From assembly GCA_902802375.1 (NCBI GenBank), contig CADCLS010000002.1, forward strand, positions 186,590-250,589: a stretch of DNA of 64,000 nt, written 5' to 3'. The position numbers were made by a program, and so were the translations under genes. This stretch comes from Oscillospiraceae bacterium. Lineage in GTDB: Bacteria > Bacillota > Clostridia > Oscillospirales > Acutalibacteraceae. The notes under the pieces were generated by a model that saw only the letters and a program-made list of their open reading frames with translations, made no database searches and was not told where the DNA came from. Positions 52,400 through 62,582 of this stretch are shown here, one piece after another; the stretch's first letter is position 1; the number at the start of each line of letters is the position of its first letter.

Positions 52400-53350
52400 A
52401 TGACATTCAATTACACAAAGAAAAACCCGTACGAGGATGCAAATGTGATAAAGGCGGCAAGCGATAAAGCCGCGCACGAGGCGACTAAACTTGCCGATTG
52501 GACAGGCGGCACTTACGGTCAATCCATGCAAAACACGCTTGATAAAATTAACAATCGTGAAAAATTTACTTATGACCTTGACGGCGATGCTTTATATAAC
52601 CAGTATAAAGACCAGTACATAAATGCCGGCAGACTTGCTATGGCGGATACTATGGGTCAGGCGGCAGCTATGACCGGCGGTTACGGCAATTCTTATGCCG
52701 CTACTGTGGGAAATCAGGCGTATCAAGGTTATTTACAAAAACTTAATGACAAAGTACCGGAACTGTATCAAATGGCACTTAATAGATATAACCAAGAGGG
52801 GCAAGACCTTAAAGATAACCTTGCTATACAGCAGGCGTTATATAATACCGAATATGGTGAGTATAGAGATAAGGTCGCCGATTGGAATACACAGCAAAAT
52901 CGACTTGATTCTCTCTGGGCGGCCGCACTTGAACATGCAACAAACGAATCAAACACCGATTACAATAACGCATTTGCAAGGTATCAGCAACAGATAGCGG
53001 AAGACCAGTGGAATAAAAGTTTTGCAGAACAGCAAAGGCAGTATAACGCATCAGTTTCGGCAAGCAGAGCAGCGGCATCGCAATCAGATAAGATTAATGA
53101 ACTGTCGGGCCAGTTAAAGTATTACCAGGTTCTTGAAAAACTTGACGGCGGTATAAAAACTTCAACAATGCAAAAAGGCGGAACACGCAGTAACGAAGCC
53201 GCAAATACGAAAAAACAGTATATTGTTCTTGGGAAGATTTATTCCACATATGACAAAGCTCGCGATGCAGTGCTTTCGTATCTTGATGAAAGCGGAATAA
53301 CAGATGAAGACCAAATCAATACAATTTTAGACAGGATAAATATTCATTAA
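52400..53350 (+). CDS. Virion/ejection protein
   Basis: 316 residues, Gln/Asn/Ala/Tyr-rich and helical: TGGTYGQSMQNTLDKINNREKFTYDLDGDALYNQYKDQYINAGRLAMADTMGQAAAMTGGYGNSYAATVGNQAY. This pattern is common for internal virion (DNA-ejection) proteins of podovirus-like phages and it sits just before the giant protein. AAGGAGG precedes the ATG. Function inferred from place only. Confidence 0.55.
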   Translation: MTFNYTKKNPYEDANVIKAASDKAAHEATKLADWTGGTYGQSMQNTLDKINNREKFTYDLDGDALYNQYKDQYINAGRLAMADTMGQAAAMTGGYGNSYAATVGNQAYQGYLQKLNDKVPELYQMALNRYNQEGQDLKDNLAIQQALYNTEYGEYRDKVADWNTQQNRLDSLWAAALEHATNESNTDYNNAFARYQQQIAEDQWNKSFAEQQRQYNASVSASRAAASQSDKINELSGQLKYYQVLEKLDGGIKTSTMQKGGTRSNEAANTKKQYIVLGKIYSTYDKARDAVLSYLDESGITDEDQINTILDRINIH

Positions 53351-53361
53351 GGAGAATTGCT

Positions 53362-56300
53362 ATGGGATTGGCAACGGATATATATACTAAAAGAAAAAAG
53401 TATGGTGAAAATTATTACAAGACAACAACTACGGCAGAAGAAAACACATTGAAAACCGCAAGGGAAATTTACAACAAAAGAAAAATAAACGAATACATAG
53501 AATCATTAAACTCTGCGGATATAAAATCTCTGTATGCATACAATGATTTTGGATTAACAGACAGTCAAAAAAACGCGTTTCAAAGCCGGATTTCAAATTA
53601 CAAATCCACTTTAGAAAAATTGCGACAATACGATTCTTCTATTACCGATAACGATTACAATAATATAATAACTTCCCTCGATTCTCTAAATGATAAGTTT
53701 GATGTTCTTTCTCAATTCAAAAGCAAAAAAGACTATGACGATGCTATAAAGTATCGTAAAATGGCAACTGAAGCAGCATCACAAAAAAGAGCAAACACAT
53801 TACAGAATATTGCGGCGGAAGTGGCAAGAGACAAAACGCCGGACTTACCAATAAAAGGTAAGTCTGTAAAAAGTATATCAGAATTACTTAATGAAAAGAG
53901 TAATGATGTATTGGAAACATTAACAGATAAAGCAAAAAGCAATATTGGTAGCAATAATTACAATAGGACATATCTTCCTAGAAAATCACTATCCACTCTT
54001 ATAGATAAAAGTAGAAAACAAGGGCAACTTGAATCAATGAAAAATAGTGGTTCTGTTTGGGTGGATAGCAGCAAAACCGAAGATTTAGAGCGGTCCTATT
54101 GGGATACATATACGGATGAAGATAATTATGATAGCACTCCTATACTTAAGAAGTATGAGGAGTATAAAGTTCTTGGTGAAAAACCGGCAAAAATATTGTC
54201 ATATCTTGATGAAAACGGATTAACTGAGGAATTGAAAAAGTATAAAAGCTTTATTGAATATGAAAAAGATAAAACAGAAAACGAATTATATTATCAGGGT
54301 AAAGTAAAAAAATTCGCAACAGACACTCCTGCGGCAATAGGAGAAAGTATTTTATCTGTTCCTGCAAACCTTGTTGGGGGTACAATAGCAGAAGCAAGCA
54401 ACATTGCACAGGCGGCGTTTAATGGCTCCGGACTTGGTAACGGTAGAATAAATGTTTACGATAATTGGCACGATTTGGCAAATTACGCAATAAATGTTAG
54501 AGGTGCTGTAACGGAAAATATTGATAGTGATATCGGTAGATTCGCCTATCAAACTGGAATGTCTATGGCCGATTCTGCGGTAGTTGGATTGATAGCAAAG
54601 GGGATAGGTAACGCAGGAATAGCCGCAGGTATGACGGAATCACAAGCACTTGCAACGGCCGCAAAAATAGCGACAATTCCGCTTGCTTCTTCCGCTGCCA
54701 ATCAGACTACACGGTCAATGCTTGAGGAAGGCTATACACCAACACAAGCTTTTAGAATGGGCGTGGCATCCGGTTTTGCAGAATATATAACCGAAGCATA
54801 CTCTGTTGAGTCTTTGCTTAAAAACATCAATGGTGTTTCCGCAGCAACTATCGCAACAAACATTAGAAATCAAGCATTAGCTGAGGGTACAGAAGAGGTG
54901 AATTCAAATATACTTAATAGGGTGTTTGAGGCTGGGATACTTGGTTCCGAATCACATAACAACCGCCTATTCATGTATTATAAAGAACAGGGTCTTTCCG
55001 ATAAAGATGCATACATAAAAGTTTTACAAAATAATTTATACGATGATTTTACCGCTTTTGCAGGCGGCGCAATTTCCGGCGGGCTTATGGCTGGTGGCGG
55101 CATTGCAATAAACTCAATATCATTAACAAATAATACTGGGAAAACAGTAATTGCAAATGGCACAGAAGGAAGTATAATCAAATCTGCCTTATCATTGCCG
55201 GAAAGTTCTGCCGCGTATAAATACGCCTCAAAACTTGGCAATGAAGTAACACCATATCAGGTGGGAAGAACGGCATTGCTTGTTGATGAGTTTATTAAGA
55301 ATTATAAGGAAAACGCTATTTATACTGCTGTGTTCAACCGTGCAATTGAATTAGGTGGTACGAACTTGCAAGCCAAAGCAATAGCAGAGTACAAATCTGG
55401 TGTGGAAACACAAAAATTTGGCAGTGTTGAGGAATTGATTAAATCATTAAATACCGCTGTTTCAAGTCGCGCCGGTGCTATTATAATGGATGAGTATCGC
55501 GGAACGGGCGAAAGCGCAAGGAAGTGGGTATCACAACTTAACAATAATTTGAATGATATAAATGTACTTGAAGAACGATTAAATAGCTCGCTTAATCGTA
55601 GAAATAATGCAAAGAGTTTAGACAAGTTTATATCTGAAACGAATGAAGAGCCTATGCATAACAGCAATATAGCAACAGTGCTTGAAAATAAGAAAAACCT
55701 TAATGTTTCCGACACAGGCAATACCGTAAACTCTACTACCGGCGAAGAAATATCCATCTCCGGTGTGGAATCTCTTAAAAACGGCAAAATGACTCTTAAA
55801 CTTGCGGACGGTAGTACTATTGATAGCAAAGATGTTGCATTTTCAAATGAAACGGAAGCGGCTGTATATGATTATATATCCGATATGGATATAAATACAG
55901 AAACTGCGAACCAATTTATAAAGGCGTATACTAACGACATTAAACCGGAAGTATATAAATTGGGTATGAATGAAGGATATCAGTACGGAAAAGTCGGTTA
56001 TCCAATGGATGCAATTAAAAGCTCCTTTTTCCAACTTCTTCATAAAAACCAACAAAATACCGCCTATACAATGGGCGTTATATTCGGAGATAACCAAGCA
56101 CAGGCGCGGCAAGAAGAAATAAATAAAAGAGTTGCCGCCAGAAAGAAAAAGGGTATAAAGCGTAAAGGCGGCATAGTGTTTGAGGGTGGCGAAAGTTTTT
56201 CTTCTCTTACCGATATTCAGCAGAAATCTGTATCTGTAATTGGTAGAATAGTTTCTGACATAACGCATAATACCGTTCATTTATACGCCAGCAAAGAGAA

Positions 56301-59300
56301 TGCTAATGGGAAAAGAGTTTTTGCATATGATGTTCCGGGTAGAGAATTTAAGAAGGGTGACCTTGCGCCAAACGGTTTTTACGATGAAAACGGTGATATA
56401 TGGATAGACCTCAACGCCGGAGGTAAGGGCGAAGGCACTATGCTTTGGACTGCCGCACACGAATTCACTCATTTTTTGCACGATAATTCCCCCTCCGACT
56501 TTAAGGCGCTGTCCGATTTTCTTATGAAAAAATACGGTGAAAAAGGTGTGCCGGTAGACGAGCTTATCCAAAAAGAAATCGATACACTCGTCAATAAAGA
56601 AATAGCCGTTGCCAAAGCCAAAAATAAAACTCTTACCTACGAACAGGCAGAGCAGCAATTAGAGGATAGGCTTTCCAAAAAAGGAACATCTTTATTTGAG
56701 AGAGCGCATGAAGAAGTGGTCGCGCGTTCAATGGAAAAGATGCTTTCGGATACTGATGCTTTCTCAGTAATGGAAGAATTAAAGACAGAAAATCACGGCC
56801 TGTGGCAGAAGATAAAGGATTTCTTTGCAAAATGGCAAAAACAAATTCATAAACTATACAAAAAATATAAATTCAGTGGCAATTATGCTAATGCCTACGA
56901 AAGCATAAAAGATTCTATCGATGATGTAATGAATTTGTTCTCACAAGGACTTGTAAATGCCGGGGAGAATTATCAATATATTGCAACTGAATCGACGCAA
57001 TCAGAGACAAAATATCAGTTGCGAGAGAATGCGGAGCAGGATATAGAAAGTGCGCTTGCAAGCAAGAATTATACCGAAGATGTTTATCTTACAGAAACAA
57101 GTCCCAGTATTATTACAAGTCAAAAAGGTGTTAAAAACCTGCCTATGCTTATGAAGGCATCGCACATAAGAGAAAATGTTTTCACAGAAAAAGAGGCAAA
57201 AGAAAAAGGGTTGAAAGTTGATGACCATACCCATTATCACGGATTAGGTAAGGACCTTTTTGTTAAAATAATTGACGGCTTGGAAGATGTGAAGCTTGCT
57301 TATCGAGGAACTAAAAACGCAAGCAATCCAAGTCGAAGAGAAAACTATTTTTTACTTGTTTCTCAATTCAAAGACCAAAAAGGAAACACAGTTAATGTGC
57401 CTGTTTACATAAACGAAAAGGGGCAATACAACAGAGTTTTCATTGACACAAATAAAGTTGCAACTGTTTTTGGAAGAGATGATTTTTTCAATTATATTCA
57501 AAAAGAAATCCGCAACGGCAATCTCGTGCGCATAAAAAATAGAAGCACTCAAGCCAGTGAACTGAAGGCAACACACGCCAGCAGTTATAGCAAGAATGCT
57601 TCTGATAATAGTATACGCCAAGATACTGAAAATAGTCAAGAAAAATCTTCAGAAAAAAGCGAACTTAAGTATTCATATGCCGGTAGAACATCCAGAACTG
57701 CTAGACCATCTTTACTGAAAAAAGCACAGCAAATGGAAAGCGAAGGTAAAGACAGCGAAGATATTCGCCAAGAAACAGGATGGTTTAGAGGATATGACGG
57801 AGAATGGCGATATGAGATAGATGATTCTAAATGTAGTTTTATTGAAAAACCAAACATTTCACCTAATGAATATTATGGTGAACCGGGATTTTTAAGTAGC
57901 GTATCGGGGATTTTGGATCATAAAGATTTATTTAAGGCATATCCTGCATTGAAAAATATATATGTAGTTATAAGAACACTCAATCCTAATATATTGGGCG
58001 CATATATTAAAGATTTGAACTTGATTGAAATCGACTTTGAACGCTATACAAATCTTTCAAAAGAATACCGTGAATACTTAGACAGATACCATCGGAACGA
58101 TATTAAAAAAATAAAGCAGTCACCGGAATATAAGGATTACAAAAAAATATTCGTAGATCACGACTACTATAACGATATGGGATACTCAGATTGGCGTGAA
58201 TTTATAAATAATGTTAAAAACAAGTTTTTTTCATCAGAGGCTGGCAAATTGTACACACAATTATTGTGTGGCGATAATGAATTTAATGGTAATAGAATTG
58301 AGCTTAAACGAAGCACAAATACCATGATGACGCTTATACATGAATTGCAACATGCTATTCAGGCTATTGAGGGATTTGAAGGCGGTTCTAATGAAGATGA
58401 TGAGAACTACTATAGGAATGCCGGAGAAATTGAAGCCAGAGATGCTATGTATCGTATATATTTGACTGACGAACAGAGAAAATACTATCTGCCGGATATC
58501 GACAGGACAGATGTCACATTTCGAGAAAGTGCATTATCACACTCTTCAGAAAATCAATCCGAAAATTCTTATAAAACAAACTTTGATGCGAAAGAGGATA
58601 TACGGTTTAGCGAGAGGGATTATTCCTATGAAGAGCTAACATCTAAACCTGATATGAAGGTGACAACTGTAAATGACAATGTAACATATGAAGCTACCTC
58701 AACTATACGAAAGAATATAGTTAATCAGGCGGTAAAAAATGCCATTGCCGTAGGACATGCTAATAGCAATGGTAATGCAGTTGTTCATGTAAAAGATATT
58801 GATACAGATGTTGTTGTATCTAAAAAAAGCCTAATACATGGTCTTGATAGGAGACTGAATCTATCAACTCCTGTTATGCTAAAAATTGGGGAAGTATTAG
58901 GCAATTCAATTAGAATAAACGAATTGACACCAAAGCAAAAGTCGGCAAGTTCAAGTTATGTTTTAATAGGATATGCTACGAGCAAAATCAACAATTATAT
59001 TGTTAGAGCAGTGGTAAATAAATATACAAATGAAGTTGACTCGGTGGATGTTTTGTATGCTGTAAGCACAAAAAAAGAAACCGCCGGCAAATTGCCCGGA
59101 AGTCGCATTAAAAATGCTCTCCCAACGGTTTCCACTATTAGTATATCCAATTTGCTTGATTATGTCAACAGGTATTTCCCGGATATTCTTCCTGAAGATG
59201 TATTAAAACATTACGGACATACAGAAAGACCGGCAGGGGAAATCGGTGAAAGCGCATTGTTCTCCGAGCGTGACGAGAACAATCCAAGCAACCGTATGCT

Positions 59301-62300
59301 TCTTGCCGATGCACTTATGACGGTAGCGCAGAATGATATCGAAAAATCAAAATTGCAAGAATACCAAAATAAGGTGACTCAACTAAATAAGTGGCATAAC
59401 CAACTTGTTGATATCAATTCTCAAATTAAAGACCTTTCCTTCGCAAAAGGCAAAAAGGATATGGCAAAGATAAGCGAGTTAAGAGACAAGGCAACGAAGC
59501 TTGTCAACCGCATAAATATTGCCGATAAGCAGTTGCTACGCCTTGAATCTACAAAAGCACTTCAAAATGTTCTTGAAACCGAAAAGAAGAAGGCGGCGAA
59601 GAGAGCAACGGAACGACAGAGAGAAATACAGCAGAGGCGCAGAGAAAGCAGTAATAAAACATTTATACGGAATAAAATCAAGCGGCTTTATGGCAAGGTT
59701 GAAAGAATGTGGCGTAATCCCACTGATAGCAGTTATGTTCCGGAACCGTTACGAAATGCTGTGCTTGATGTTCTCGCTTCGCTGGATATCCGTACCGGAA
59801 AGACTAATAAGACGCAGGAAGCTCTCACAAAAGCATATAACGAATATCAGAGATTAAGCGAAAGCCACGATGAAGATTTGAAAGCGGCATACGATAGCGA
59901 TATGGCGAAAAATCTCTTTCACCTCAATGATATGCTTGCCGGCAGAAATATTTATGACAAAGACCTTACTTCGGATATGCTTGATGATATCTATACTACG
60001 CTTAAAAGCATATATGGACAAATTACGGATGCAAAAAATCTTATCGGCGAAAACGAAAAAATGACGATAAGAGAATCAGGAAACAGAATTATTGATGAGC
60101 AAAATGAAATTTTTGAAAATCGTTCTTATACAGGCGTTAAAGCGTTGCTTAAGGCTGTAGATGATAAAACATCGTTTTTCTATCTTAACTCTCTTCGCGC
60201 GATACTAAAAATGAGTAATTTTAAGGAAGATTCGGAACTAAACCGTTTATTCCTTGCTCTTAATGATGGTCTTAAAAAGAAATATGACTTCAAAATGGTT
60301 GTTAATAAGAAGTTGGATGCCTTAGTTAAGACAAAAGAAGGACAGAAAGCATTTGATTCTTCGGTAAGTGACATTATCGATTTTGGTTGGGCGAAGATGA
60401 CTAAAATGCAGGCGGCACAACTTATGCTTACTCTTGAGCGTGAAAGCAATATTGGAACAAAGCATATTGCCACCGGTGGTGCAACTATAACGGATACAAA
60501 GTATCGTGATAATGTCGAAAAACGCAGGGATAATGCAACTTTAATTAAGCATGATACACTTCAAATGATGTCTGACATCCAGGATGTTTTATCAAAAGAC
60601 AAATGGATGCAGGATTATATCGAAGTGGCAAAAGAAATTCTCAGAGTAGACAGCAAGACAGCGTTAAATGAGACTTCGCAAATACTTAAACATAGGGACC
60701 TTGCGACTGATGCATTTTATATACCTTTCGTGACGGACAATTCTTTTACTGTAAGAGAGATTGAAGGACTTGTTCATGATGCGACAATTGAGGGGAGTGG
60801 TTCATTAAAGAGCATAACAAAGGGTGCCGGTAATGCATTGTATATTGAAGGACTGGATATAGTGCTTGACCGCTGCATCGATACCGCTGCGGACTATTAC
60901 GGCTTAGCAGTGCCGATACGCAACATAAACCGTGCGCTAAATGTTAAAAATGACGAAAGCGGAAGGTCGGTCAAAGATTCGATAAAAAAGAATTGGAAGT
61001 CTGATGGTATTAAGCTTATAGAGCAGACACTCACAGATATACAGACAAACAGAAAGAATGACCGAATAGCAATAATTGACACAATCAAATCCGCCTTTAT
61101 TACATCAACGCTAAACGGCAATATATCTGTTGCAATTAAACAGGCTGCTTCTCTTGATACTGCATTTGCAGTGTTAAACTACAGACCTTCCGCCATAGCT
61201 TGGGCAGAGTTTATTAAAACAGTTAAGAATTACAACTCTATAATAGATGAGATAGACGAACATACAAGCGAACACTGGCGCAGAAGGATAGGGCTTACCA
61301 CCGATGAAATTGCTACCATGAAACAAAATAGCGGATTTTTTGGGAAAGTAAGCCGTAAACTTCCAACTGCTATCAATGGCAACAAATGGATACAGATGAT
61401 TGACTGCTGGACTACAGCGACATTTTGGAATATGGCAAAGCAGGATATAGAGAAAGCAATTAAAAACGGTAAATATCAATTAGAAACCGGTAGCGACGAG
61501 TATTGGAATGCGGTGACCGACCTATATGAAGAAACCGTCGAAGCCACACAACCTATGTATGACGCGCTCCACCGTAGCGAAATGCAGAAGAATGCCGTAT
61601 CGAACAAGATATTTATGTTTAAGACACAACCGCTCCAGAATGCCGGTATGCTGTATGAAGCAGCTCATGGACTCGCCGTAGCAAAGATGAGCGGTGATAA
61701 GGCGCTACAAAAGGAAAAAGCGAGGAAGCTTGGTAAAGTAATTTATTCGCAAACAAGGTCGGCGTTCACCTTTGCTTTAATGACAATGATAGCCGCTGCA
61801 ATCAAAGGTAAAATGCGACGGTATAAGGATGAAGATGATGAACTTACCTTTGTTTCTGTTGCAGAAAGAATTGCGCTTGATATTGGTAGCACGGGAACGG
61901 GGTTGCTTTTGCCTATCGGCGGTTCAGAGATTTACAATTATCTTGAATCAGTTGTAAGCGGTAACGGATATGAGAAAGCGCTACTTTCATATCCTACGGC
62001 AGATTGGATAAACGATTATGCATCTTCGCTAACAAATGTATTTAAGAATCCATCCGTGCAGAACATTACAAGGTTGCTTATAAAATTTGGTGATATTACG
62101 GGTCAACCGGCAACAAATTATTACAACCTTATCCACGGAATAGGATATAATGTTAAGGATGTTGTGAACGGTGATTTTCTTGAGTTCGAGGCATCGGAAG
62201 AAAAAACCACTTCTCACCTGCTGAAGCGAGCACACGGAGCATACGAGAGTGGTAATAACATTGAGGTGAAGAGGTACATACAAGAGATTGTTGATTCAAA

Positions 62301-62514
62301 AGTTGCCGAAGGCAAAACCGAGAAAGAAGCAAAGGGTGCAATACGGTCTTCACTCACAAGTAAATATAAGCCGTTGCTTTTAGGAGCTTATAAAAATAAG
62401 GACGATAAAGCTATGGCAGAAATCAGAAAGTTTTTGAACGCTACTGGTATTTACGGAAGTGCTTCCGAAGTGGTTTTAACAACGCAAGATTGGATTAGAA
62501 AATCTAAAGAATAA
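53362..62514 (+). CDS. Giant polyvalent phage protein (3,050 residues)
   Basis: One unbroken frame. Residues ~1-300 are helical; 320-590 have Gly/Ala-rich hydrophobic stretches (AIGESILSVPANLVGG, AFAGGAISGGLMAGGGIAIN); a zincin motif HEFTH at 1033-1037; a PBECR3-like nuclease region at about 1215-1400 (SQKGVKNLPMLMKASHIRENVF, THYHGLGKDLFVKIIDGL); an LPD23-like domain with TGWFRGYDGEWRYEID and HELQHAIQAIEGFEGG (second zincin-like motif at 1660); an LPD3-like region at about 1765-1960; then long coiled coils and a C-terminal membrane segment. Such polyvalent proteins are ejected with the genome and act on the host. The domain names are from pattern memory. Confidence 0.82.
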   Translation: MGLATDIYTKRKKYGENYYKTTTTAEENTLKTAREIYNKRKINEYIESLNSADIKSLYAYNDFGLTDSQKNAFQSRISNYKSTLEKLRQYDSSITDNDYNNIITSLDSLNDKFDVLSQFKSKKDYDDAIKYRKMATEAASQKRANTLQNIAAEVARDKTPDLPIKGKSVKSISELLNEKSNDVLETLTDKAKSNIGSNNYNRTYLPRKSLSTLIDKSRKQGQLESMKNSGSVWVDSSKTEDLERSYWDTYTDEDNYDSTPILKKYEEYKVLGEKPAKILSYLDENGLTEELKKYKSFIEYEKDKTENELYYQGKVKKFATDTPAAIGESILSVPANLVGGTIAEASNIAQAAFNGSGLGNGRINVYDNWHDLANYAINVRGAVTENIDSDIGRFAYQTGMSMADSAVVGLIAKGIGNAGIAAGMTESQALATAAKIATIPLASSAANQTTRSMLEEGYTPTQAFRMGVASGFAEYITEAYSVESLLKNINGVSAATIATNIRNQALAEGTEEVNSNILNRVFEAGILGSESHNNRLFMYYKEQGLSDKDAYIKVLQNNLYDDFTAFAGGAISGGLMAGGGIAINSISLTNNTGKTVIANGTEGSIIKSALSLPESSAAYKYASKLGNEVTPYQVGRTALLVDEFIKNYKENAIYTAVFNRAIELGGTNLQAKAIAEYKSGVETQKFGSVEELIKSLNTAVSSRAGAIIMDEYRGTGESARKWVSQLNNNLNDINVLEERLNSSLNRRNNAKSLDKFISETNEEPMHNSNIATVLENKKNLNVSDTGNTVNSTTGEEISISGVESLKNGKMTLKLADGSTIDSKDVAFSNETEAAVYDYISDMDINTETANQFIKAYTNDIKPEVYKLGMNEGYQYGKVGYPMDAIKSSFFQLLHKNQQNTAYTMGVIFGDNQAQARQEEINKRVAARKKKGIKRKGGIVFEGGESFSSLTDIQQKSVSVIGRIVSDITHNTVHLYASKENANGKRVFAYDVPGREFKKGDLAPNGFYDENGDIWIDLNAGGKGEGTMLWTAAHEFTHFLHDNSPSDFKALSDFLMKKYGEKGVPVDELIQKEIDTLVNKEIAVAKAKNKTLTYEQAEQQLEDRLSKKGTSLFERAHEEVVARSMEKMLSDTDAFSVMEELKTENHGLWQKIKDFFAKWQKQIHKLYKKYKFSGNYANAYESIKDSIDDVMNLFSQGLVNAGENYQYIATESTQSETKYQLRENAEQDIESALASKNYTEDVYLTETSPSIITSQKGVKNLPMLMKASHIRENVFTEKEAKEKGLKVDDHTHYHGLGKDLFVKIIDGLEDVKLAYRGTKNASNPSRRENYFLLVSQFKDQKGNTVNVPVYINEKGQYNRVFIDTNKVATVFGRDDFFNYIQKEIRNGNLVRIKNRSTQASELKATHASSYSKNASDNSIRQDTENSQEKSSEKSELKYSYAGRTSRTARPSLLKKAQQMESEGKDSEDIRQETGWFRGYDGEWRYEIDDSKCSFIEKPNISPNEYYGEPGFLSSVSGILDHKDLFKAYPALKNIYVVIRTLNPNILGAYIKDLNLIEIDFERYTNLSKEYREYLDRYHRNDIKKIKQSPEYKDYKKIFVDHDYYNDMGYSDWREFINNVKNKFFSSEAGKLYTQLLCGDNEFNGNRIELKRSTNTMMTLIHELQHAIQAIEGFEGGSNEDDENYYRNAGEIEARDAMYRIYLTDEQRKYYLPDIDRTDVTFRESALSHSSENQSENSYKTNFDAKEDIRFSERDYSYEELTSKPDMKVTTVNDNVTYEATSTIRKNIVNQAVKNAIAVGHANSNGNAVVHVKDIDTDVVVSKKSLIHGLDRRLNLSTPVMLKIGEVLGNSIRINELTPKQKSASSSYVLIGYATSKINNYIVRAVVNKYTNEVDSVDVLYAVSTKKETAGKLPGSRIKNALPTVSTISISNLLDYVNRYFPDILPEDVLKHYGHTERPAGEIGESALFSERDENNPSNRMLLADALMTVAQNDIEKSKLQEYQNKVTQLNKWHNQLVDINSQIKDLSFAKGKKDMAKISELRDKATKLVNRINIADKQLLRLESTKALQNVLETEKKKAAKRATERQREIQQRRRESSNKTFIRNKIKRLYGKVERMWRNPTDSSYVPEPLRNAVLDVLASLDIRTGKTNKTQEALTKAYNEYQRLSESHDEDLKAAYDSDMAKNLFHLNDMLAGRNIYDKDLTSDMLDDIYTTLKSIYGQITDAKNLIGENEKMTIRESGNRIIDEQNEIFENRSYTGVKALLKAVDDKTSFFYLNSLRAILKMSNFKEDSELNRLFLALNDGLKKKYDFKMVVNKKLDALVKTKEGQKAFDSSVSDIIDFGWAKMTKMQAAQLMLTLERESNIGTKHIATGGATITDTKYRDNVEKRRDNATLIKHDTLQMMSDIQDVLSKDKWMQDYIEVAKEILRVDSKTALNETSQILKHRDLATDAFYIPFVTDNSFTVREIEGLVHDATIEGSGSLKSITKGAGNALYIEGLDIVLDRCIDTAADYYGLAVPIRNINRALNVKNDESGRSVKDSIKKNWKSDGIKLIEQTLTDIQTNRKNDRIAIIDTIKSAFITSTLNGNISVAIKQAASLDTAFAVLNYRPSAIAWAEFIKTVKNYNSIIDEIDEHTSEHWRRRIGLTTDEIATMKQNSGFFGKVSRKLPTAINGNKWIQMIDCWTTATFWNMAKQDIEKAIKNGKYQLETGSDEYWNAVTDLYEETVEATQPMYDALHRSEMQKNAVSNKIFMFKTQPLQNAGMLYEAAHGLAVAKMSGDKALQKEKARKLGKVIYSQTRSAFTFALMTMIAAAIKGKMRRYKDEDDELTFVSVAERIALDIGSTGTGLLLPIGGSEIYNYLESVVSGNGYEKALLSYPTADWINDYASSLTNVFKNPSVQNITRLLIKFGDITGQPATNYYNLIHGIGYNVKDVVNGDFLEFEASEEKTTSHLLKRAHGAYESGNNIEVKRYIQEIVDSKVAEGKTEKEAKGAIRSSLTSKYKPLLLGAYKNKDDKAMAEIRKFLNATGIYGSASEVVLTTQDWIRKSKE

Positions 62515-62520
62515 GATTTA

Positions 62521-62556
62521 GGGGGGGTTTTTTAGAAACCCTCCCTTCTTTATAAT
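62521..62556 (+). promoter_or_regulatory. Second G7T6 element with TATAAT before the fibre gene
   Basis: GGGGGGG at 62521-62527, T6, then AGAAACCCTCCCTTCTT, and TATAAT at 62551-62556, 30 bases from first G to first T. GGGGGGGTTT pairs with AAACCCTCCC (one G-T), so it may end the giant gene's transcript, act as a late promoter, or both. Confidence 0.5.
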
Positions 62557-62582
62557 TATAATAACTTAACGGAGGTGTAGTA

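Noticed and set aside
59519-59857. 112-residue frame inside the giant gene
   Set aside because: Basic low-complexity shadow of the coiled-coil coding region, no ribosome site.
53362-62514. Giant gene as an N4-type virion RNA polymerase or as a tape-measure protein
   Set aside because: No T7-like polymerase motif is visible, and the zincin, nuclease-like and LPD-like regions fit a polyvalent protein. A podovirus-like head/tail gene set leaves no place for a tape measure.
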